Shown one piece after another: positions 29,452 through 33,326 of a stretch of DNA of 33,326 nt. Every line of letters starts with the position of its first letter. Position 1 is the stretch's first letter. Below the pieces are notes generated by a model. That model saw only the letters and a list, made by a program, of their open reading frames with translations, was not told where the DNA came from and did no database searches. The stretch spans positions 1 through 33,326 of the forward strand of contig JAVVFH010000008.1 of the NCBI GenBank assembly GCA_032250585.1. The letters run 5' to 3'. The position numbers and the translations under genes are program-made. The DNA comes from JAVVFH01 sp032250585. Its GTDB lineage: Bacteria > Pseudomonadota > Gammaproteobacteria > Xanthomonadales > SZUA-36.

Positions 29452-30444
29452 ATGAAAAAGATACTCGCACGGGTGCTGAGCGTCGCGGCCACAAGCTTTG
29501 CCGTCGGCGCGTTTGCAACCGAATCTCCGGTACTGGAATCGGAGTGGACCACGGTCGAGGGTGAGACGATCCGGTTGGAAGCCTTTCGCGGTGAGCGGCC
29601 GGTTTATCTCAAGTTCTGGGCGAGTTGGTGCGGCACCTGCCGGCAGGAGATGCCGCATCTCGAGTCGGTATACCGCGACCACGGTGCCGACATCGCGGTG
29701 ATCGCGATCAATCTGGGCATCAACGACGACCGGGCAGCGGTACTTGAAACCCGCGACGAATTCGCGCTGAGTATGCCGATCGTCATCGACCGGGACGGTG
29801 CGCTGGCGCAGGCCTTCGATCTCGTCGCTACCCCTTATCACGTGCTGCTCGACCGGGACCTGCGCGTCGTACATGCTGAATACGCCGCATCCGGGGAGCT
29901 GGACGAAAAAATCCGGCGCCTTGCAACCGGCGGTCGACAAGCGCAGGAGACTGTAGACACACGGGTCGAAGGGGCGCGAAACAGCGATCCTGAGCCGGCA
30001 ACCGACGTCGAAGACGCGGGAGCAACATCCGCAGGGCTGGAGTTACTGTACTTTCTCGCAACCTGGTGCGACTGGTATCTGGAGGACACGCGACCGGCGA
30101 TGGCGCGCAACTGCAGCGACGGGCAGCGCACGGTCAATCGCCTGTATCGCCAGTGGCCCGAGTTGCACTGGAGGGGTGTGGCTTCCCGGCTCTGGACCGG
30201 CGAGACGGAGCTGGATTCCTACCGCGACCGCTACGACGTCGAACACCGCCTTGAAATCGACGCAACCAATGACGTCATGCTGCGCCACGGCATACGACAA
30301 TTCCCGTCGCTCATCGTGATTGACGCCGGGCGTGAGATTCTGCGAATCGAGGACTTTGGCGACCCGGAGGCGGTCGCCGGACGGGTCCGCCAGGTGATCA
30401 CCGGGCGCGCCACCGCCGTGGATTCCCGTCTGCTTGAAGAGTGA
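29452..30444 (+). CDS. Exported protein with two thioredoxin-like domains
   Basis: The product has 330 residues and a signal peptide (MKKILARVLSVAATSFAVGAFA). The start ATG at 29452 follows AGGAG at 8 bp; an ATG 21 bp earlier has no ribosome-binding site. The first domain (about 25-160) is TlpA/ResA-like with the redox pair in WASWCGTC (C60, C63) and the cis-proline loop VATPYHVLLD. A hydrophilic linker follows (about 161-193, Glu/Asp/Thr-rich). The second domain (about 194-320) begins LLYFLATWCDWYLEDTRP and ends with a thioredoxin-like RQFPSLIVIDAGREIL. It keeps only the first active-site cysteine, C206, with another cysteine at C221. A periplasmic disulfide or reductase role is likely, with an unusual second site. 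It follows nadK by 54 bp and may be co-transcribed. Confidence 0.8.
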   Translation: MKKILARVLSVAATSFAVGAFATESPVLESEWTTVEGETIRLEAFRGERPVYLKFWASWCGTCRQEMPHLESVYRDHGADIAVIAINLGINDDRAAVLETRDEFALSMPIVIDRDGALAQAFDLVATPYHVLLDRDLRVVHAEYAASGELDEKIRRLATGGRQAQETVDTRVEGARNSDPEPATDVEDAGATSAGLELLYFLATWCDWYLEDTRPAMARNCSDGQRTVNRLYRQWPELHWRGVASRLWTGETELDSYRDRYDVEHRLEIDATNDVMLRHGIRQFPSLIVIDAGREILRIEDFGDPEAVAGRVRQVITGRATAVDSRLLEE

Positions 30445-30471
30445 GCCCGGCGGAGCGTTTCCGGCCCGCTC

Positions 30472-31752
30472 TCAAAAGTACCAGGCGAGTTGGGCGAACA
30501 GGCTGCCGCCGACGGATAGAAAACGGTCATCGGCCGGTGTCCCGATGCCGCCGAATTCGCTGCCGTCGGGCCCGATCGGCAGATTCAGGGCGGCCAGGAT
30601 TTGCAGATCCTGGCGCCAGTCGTAGCGTAACGTCAGTTGCGCCAGCGCCGACGGGTCGTCCAGGTTCATGAACAGGTTTGGGGTCGCATGCAGCAGCGGT
30701 GTCAGCTCGATCGTTGCCGAGGCGGCCAGGTACCGACGGGCCAGCGTAAACAGCTCGCTGCGTTCCAAACGCGCCAGCAGCGCGGGGTTTTCGGCCAACG
30801 CAGACGAGGCATAGCGGCCATCGGACTGGCCGAGGCCGTTGTAGTAGTACTCCAGCAGGCCGCTGACGTTCCGGCCCGCCCAGTCCCAGGCATACGAAAT
30901 GCTGGCCACGCCCGTCAGGTAATCGTCGCCTCTGTCGCGCGTCCAGGTCAGGTCGCCGCGCCACACGGCACCGCCGGCGCTGAGAATGCCGCCCAGGCCT
31001 ATGATGCGGGCGTCGAAATGCTCGGCCGCGAGCAGATCGAATTCGTTCATGCCGAGAAAGCCATGGTACTTGAGTGCGACGGATGACTGATCCCGGTCGA
31101 CCCCGCCGCTGAGCGGGTCGCGACGCACGACCGCGACACCCTGCAGGTCGTCGCCGTTGGCGAACAGCCACTGGCCGTAGAGCATGTCGTCGCCGCTTTT
31201 GTATTCCTTGTCGATGGCGGCGGGATCGAACGGATTGAAGACATCCATTGGCGTGTAAAACATCCCGTTGCCCCAGCTGATGGCCTGCCGCCCCAGCCGC
31301 CAGGCGCTGCGCCCGGTCGTGTATCCGACGCTGAGCCGGTCCAGGCGGTTCACTACCGCCAACTCGTCTCCGTGCGTCTGCTTATGTGTCAGATCCCACC
31401 AGCGTCGCCGGTCGTCAATGATGACGGTCGCGGGTTGCGTGCTGCCGGGCAGTCCGGTTTCCAGGCCCAGGTTCTCGGCGTGTACAGAGGTCATCTGATA
31501 ATCCAGTTTGAAATCCCATGGCCCCGTGTTGGCGGCAAAGTTCAGCCTCAGGTCCAGCGCCTGCGTGGCGCTGCGCTCGCCGAGGGTTTCCCTGAAGCTG
31601 CTGTTTTCCGGATAAGCCCAGGCCACCAGTTGGTATTTGACGTGGCCGCCGACAAAAGCCTCCGGCAGCCAGGCTTTGTCGGCTGCCGTGGCGGAAGCCT
31701 GGCCTACTGCCTGGGCCAGGCACAGAATGATGATTGCCGGCCACCGGGGCAT
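30472..31752 (-). CDS. Putative outer-membrane beta-barrel protein linked to an ABC transporter
   Basis: The product has 426 residues with a signal peptide (MPRWPAIIILCLAQAVGQASATA, cleaved near A23) and no other hydrophobic helix. The rest shows alternating polar and aromatic residues typical of beta-strands, for example PWDFKLDYQM, SAWRLGRQAISWGNG and LAQLTLRYDW. It ends in AQLAWYF with a terminal phenylalanine, the outer-membrane-protein sorting signal. The motif GRQAISWGNGMFYTPMDVFNPFDP resembles proteins annotated near lipoprotein-sorting ABC clusters. I cannot name a characterised family. The start ATG directly follows the ATPase stop (TGAATG), so it is made together with that ABC system and probably acts as its outer-membrane partner. 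Confidence 0.75.
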   Translation of the reverse strand: MPRWPAIIILCLAQAVGQASATAADKAWLPEAFVGGHVKYQLVAWAYPENSSFRETLGERSATQALDLRLNFAANTGPWDFKLDYQMTSVHAENLGLETGLPGSTQPATVIIDDRRRWWDLTHKQTHGDELAVVNRLDRLSVGYTTGRSAWRLGRQAISWGNGMFYTPMDVFNPFDPAAIDKEYKSGDDMLYGQWLFANGDDLQGVAVVRRDPLSGGVDRDQSSVALKYHGFLGMNEFDLLAAEHFDARIIGLGGILSAGGAVWRGDLTWTRDRGDDYLTGVASISYAWDWAGRNVSGLLEYYYNGLGQSDGRYASSALAENPALLARLERSELFTLARRYLAASATIELTPLLHATPNLFMNLDDPSALAQLTLRYDWRQDLQILAALNLPIGPDGSEFGGIGTPADDRFLSVGGSLFAQLAWYF

Positions 31753-32445
31753 TCAGGCGGGATCCTGCGGGTGGTCCCCGGTAATTTTACCGTCGCGCAT
31801 CTGAATGAGTCGCTCCGCGTAGCGCATGACCCGCTCATCGTGGGTCGAAATCAGGAACGTCACGCCGTGGTTCTCGTTCAGTGCCCGGAGCAGTTCCATC
31901 AGCCGGCTTGCCGATTTCGAATCCAGGTTGGCGGTGGGCTCATCGGCAAGCACCAGTTTCGGCTGGCTGACGATCGCCCGCGCCACGGCCACGCGCTGCT
32001 GCTGTCCGCCCGAGAGTTGAGCGGGGCGCCGGTCTGCCATCCCCTGCAGGCCGACTTCCTCGAGAATCGCCATCGACTTGCGTTGGCGTTCGGCCGCGGG
32101 CACGCCCTGGACCTGCATCACGAATTCCACGTTTTCGCGCGCGGTCAGCACCGCAATCAGGTTGTAGGCCTGGAAGACGAAGCCGATGTGATGCAGTCGG
32201 ATATCGGCGAGTTCGCCCTTGTCGAGCCTGTCGATGCGCTCTCCATCGATGCTGACCTGGCCGCTGTCGAGTTTGTCGAGGCCGCCGATCATGTTCAGCA
32301 GGGTGGTCTTGCCGGATCCGGAAGGACCCGACAGGCAGACGAAGGCGCCTTTTTCGATGTCCAGCGAGACGAGGTCCAGCGCTTTGATGACGGCGTCGCC
32401 CTGCTGGTAGTACTTGCACAACTCTCTGCATTCGATGGCGATCAT
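31753..32445 (-). CDS. LolD/MacB-type ABC transporter ATP-binding protein
   Basis: The product is a 230-residue ATPase. Walker A GPSGSGKTT is at 40-48, the Q-loop Q92 in FVFQAYNLIAVLT, the signature LSGGQ at 144-148, Walker B LVLADEP at 164-170, then TANLDSKSA and the switch region STHDERVM. The FQxxNLxxxLTxxENV motif places it in the LolD/MacB/FtsE group. The start is the ATG at 32445, where homology begins; the open frame extends much further upstream inside the permease gene. It lies 8 bp after the permease and is immediately followed by the outer-membrane protein gene. Such ATPases drive mechanotransmission-type permeases that export lipoproteins or macrolides. Confidence 0.92.
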   Translation of the reverse strand: MIAIECRELCKYYQQGDAVIKALDLVSLDIEKGAFVCLSGPSGSGKTTLLNMIGGLDKLDSGQVSIDGERIDRLDKGELADIRLHHIGFVFQAYNLIAVLTARENVEFVMQVQGVPAAERQRKSMAILEEVGLQGMADRRPAQLSGGQQQRVAVARAIVSQPKLVLADEPTANLDSKSASRLMELLRALNENHGVTFLISTHDERVMRYAERLIQMRDGKITGDHPQDPA

Positions 32446-32453
32446 GTTTCTGC

Positions 32454-33326
32454 CTATGTTTTCGCGATGGCGGCCACTGGCGCATAGCGCGATGCCCGCC
32501 AGGCCGGTAACAGACTGGTAAGGATACCCAGCACGATCACCACGCCATTGGCGAGCAGCACATCCCCGCTGTTCAGGGCCGGGTACAGAACACTGGCCGC
32601 ACCCATCATTTCCATGCCTTCGGCGACTACCGAGATGTCCAGTCCGTCGCGCAAGGGCCAGACGGTTGCGACCGCCAGCAGGTTTCCGGCGGCCAGGCCG
32701 AGCAGCAGCAACAGCAGGGACTCGAGAAGCACCTGGTAGAGAATGGACGCGGGCTTCATGCCCAGTGCCTGGATCAGGCCGAATTCCCGCATGCGCTCGA
32801 ACACGGCCATCATCAGGGTGTTCGCGAGGCCGAAGCTGAGCGCCAGGAAAATGACCACGATCCAGACCAGCACGAAGCCGTCCATGACCCGCATCATCAT
32901 GTCCAGGTAAGGGTCGAGCTCCGTCCAGGCCTGCACTTCCCACTGTTCGCCGGCGGCGCGGCTCAGGTGGGTCCGGAGCCTGGTGGGGTCGCGGTAATCG
33001 CTTCCGACCACCGCGATCTCGGACAGCCGCTCACCGATGCCCAGCAGCGACTGCACGGTCGTGCGCCCGGCGTAGACGAAACGTTCCTCGCGGCTCGCCA
33101 GCGTGGCTTCATAAACGCCGACGATGCGGAAACCGCGGTCGGCGATGTCGTTGTCGCGGTCCTGGCTCATGACGACGACGCGCTTGCCCAGCTCCGTTTC
33201 GAGCCGCTCCAGCAGCCGCCGCCCGAGTACCAAACCCGTGTCCTGCGGCCCCTCCAGGAAACGGCCGCGAACGATGCTGTCCGGATCGAAAGCGACGGCG
33301 ATTTCGCTCTCCGGGTCGACGCCCAG
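32454..33326 (-). CDS. LolC/E- or MacB-like ABC permease, C-terminal part (runs off right edge)
   Basis: About 290 codons are visible and the gene continues beyond the window. The visible part has a periplasmic domain (roughly the first 160 residues: GLVLGRRLLERLETELGKRVVVM, then RFVYAGRTTVQSLLG). Three C-terminal helices of the FtsX/MacB permease domain follow: FVLVWIVVIFLALSFGLANTLMMAVFERMREFGLIQALGM, then LLESLLLLLLGLAAGNLLA, then GVVIVLGILTSLLPAWRASRYAPVAAI. The RMREFGLIQALGM and LPAWRASRYAPVAAI motifs are typical of this family. The gene is followed by its ATPase after 8 bp, completing a type VII (MacB-like) ABC unit. Confidence 0.9.
   Translation of the reverse strand: MGVDPESEIAVAFDPDSIVRGRFLEGPQDTGLVLGRRLLERLETELGKRVVVMSQDRDNDIADRGFRIVGVYEATLASREERFVYAGRTTVQSLLGIGERLSEIAVVGSDYRDPTRLRTHLSRAAGEQWEVQAWTELDPYLDMMMRVMDGFVLVWIVVIFLALSFGLANTLMMAVFERMREFGLIQALGMKPASILYQVLLESLLLLLLGLAAGNLLAVATVWPLRDGLDISVVAEGMEMMGAASVLYPALNSGDVLLANGVVIVLGILTSLLPAWRASRYAPVAAIAKT

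Noticed and set aside
30437..30475. Imperfect hairpin between the thioredoxin-like gene and the outer-membrane protein gene.
   Set aside because: The pairing is broken (GAGC/GCTC ends with mismatched middle) and no U-tract follows on either strand.

Overview
This is a high-GC (roughly 60-65%), gene-dense chromosomal segment from a gammaproteobacterium. The taxonomic signal is consistent across several genes: an Escherichia-type PurB with a YcfD/RoxA ribosomal oxygenase, a YaiL/DUF2058 protein, the very large (about 1650-residue) NAD-dependent glutamate dehydrogenase, and a short (255-residue) NAD kinase. That NAD kinase resembles the type I associate with Alphaproteobacteria and Xanthomonadales. 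A Xanthomonadales/Lysobacterales-like or Chromatiales-like lineage is my best guess, but it is inference. A run of ten Ns inside one gene shows this is a scaffolded draft or metagenome assembly.

Left part (1-9064). The 5' end of sucA (2-oxoglutarate dehydrogenase E1) runs off the left edge. Upstream of it lies a purB-roxA pair, overlapping by 4 bp and closed by an intrinsic terminator. fumC is divergent from purB and convergent with a four-gene operon on the minus strand: a small membrane protein, a YtrA-type GntR repressor, an ABC ATPase and an ABC-2 permease. That operon has a readable promoter with a 22-bp palindrome over its -10 box. Next comes a PutP-like sodium:solute symporter gene whose frame is open but which lacks about 125 internal residues, including a conserved ion-site helix.

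Middle part (9065-18681). A TetR-controlled operon (tetR, lipoprotein RND adaptor, RND pump) has 4-bp gene overlaps, a palindromic operator across its promoter, and a strong hairpin at its end. It is followed by a secreted FKBP-type prolyl isomerase and then a sugar-nucleotide operon: ugd (UDP-glucuronate), gmd and fcl (GDP-L-fucose), and a yaiL-like gene interrupted by the assembly gap.

Right part (18682-33326). metH lies downstream of a fused ArsR-type regulator/SAM-methyltransferase that lacks the metal-binding cysteine box. The pair looks like a methyl-cycle regulatory unit, with a palindrome in the promoter spacer. Divergent from it is an operon of NAD-glutamate dehydrogenase and NAD kinase, followed by a secreted protein with two thioredoxin folds. 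At the right edge, on the minus strand, is a LolCDE/MacB-like ABC unit (partial permease, ATPase) directly coupled to an outer-membrane beta-barrel protein. Several genes meet at 2-oxoglutarate (sucA, gdh, and RoxA as a 2-oxoglutarate oxygenase). No CRISPR array, prophage, insertion sequence or tRNA/rRNA gene was seen. Most of the window is ordinary housekeeping; the regulatory palindromes, the internally deleted symporter and the ArsR-methyltransferase/metH unit are the parts worth a second look.
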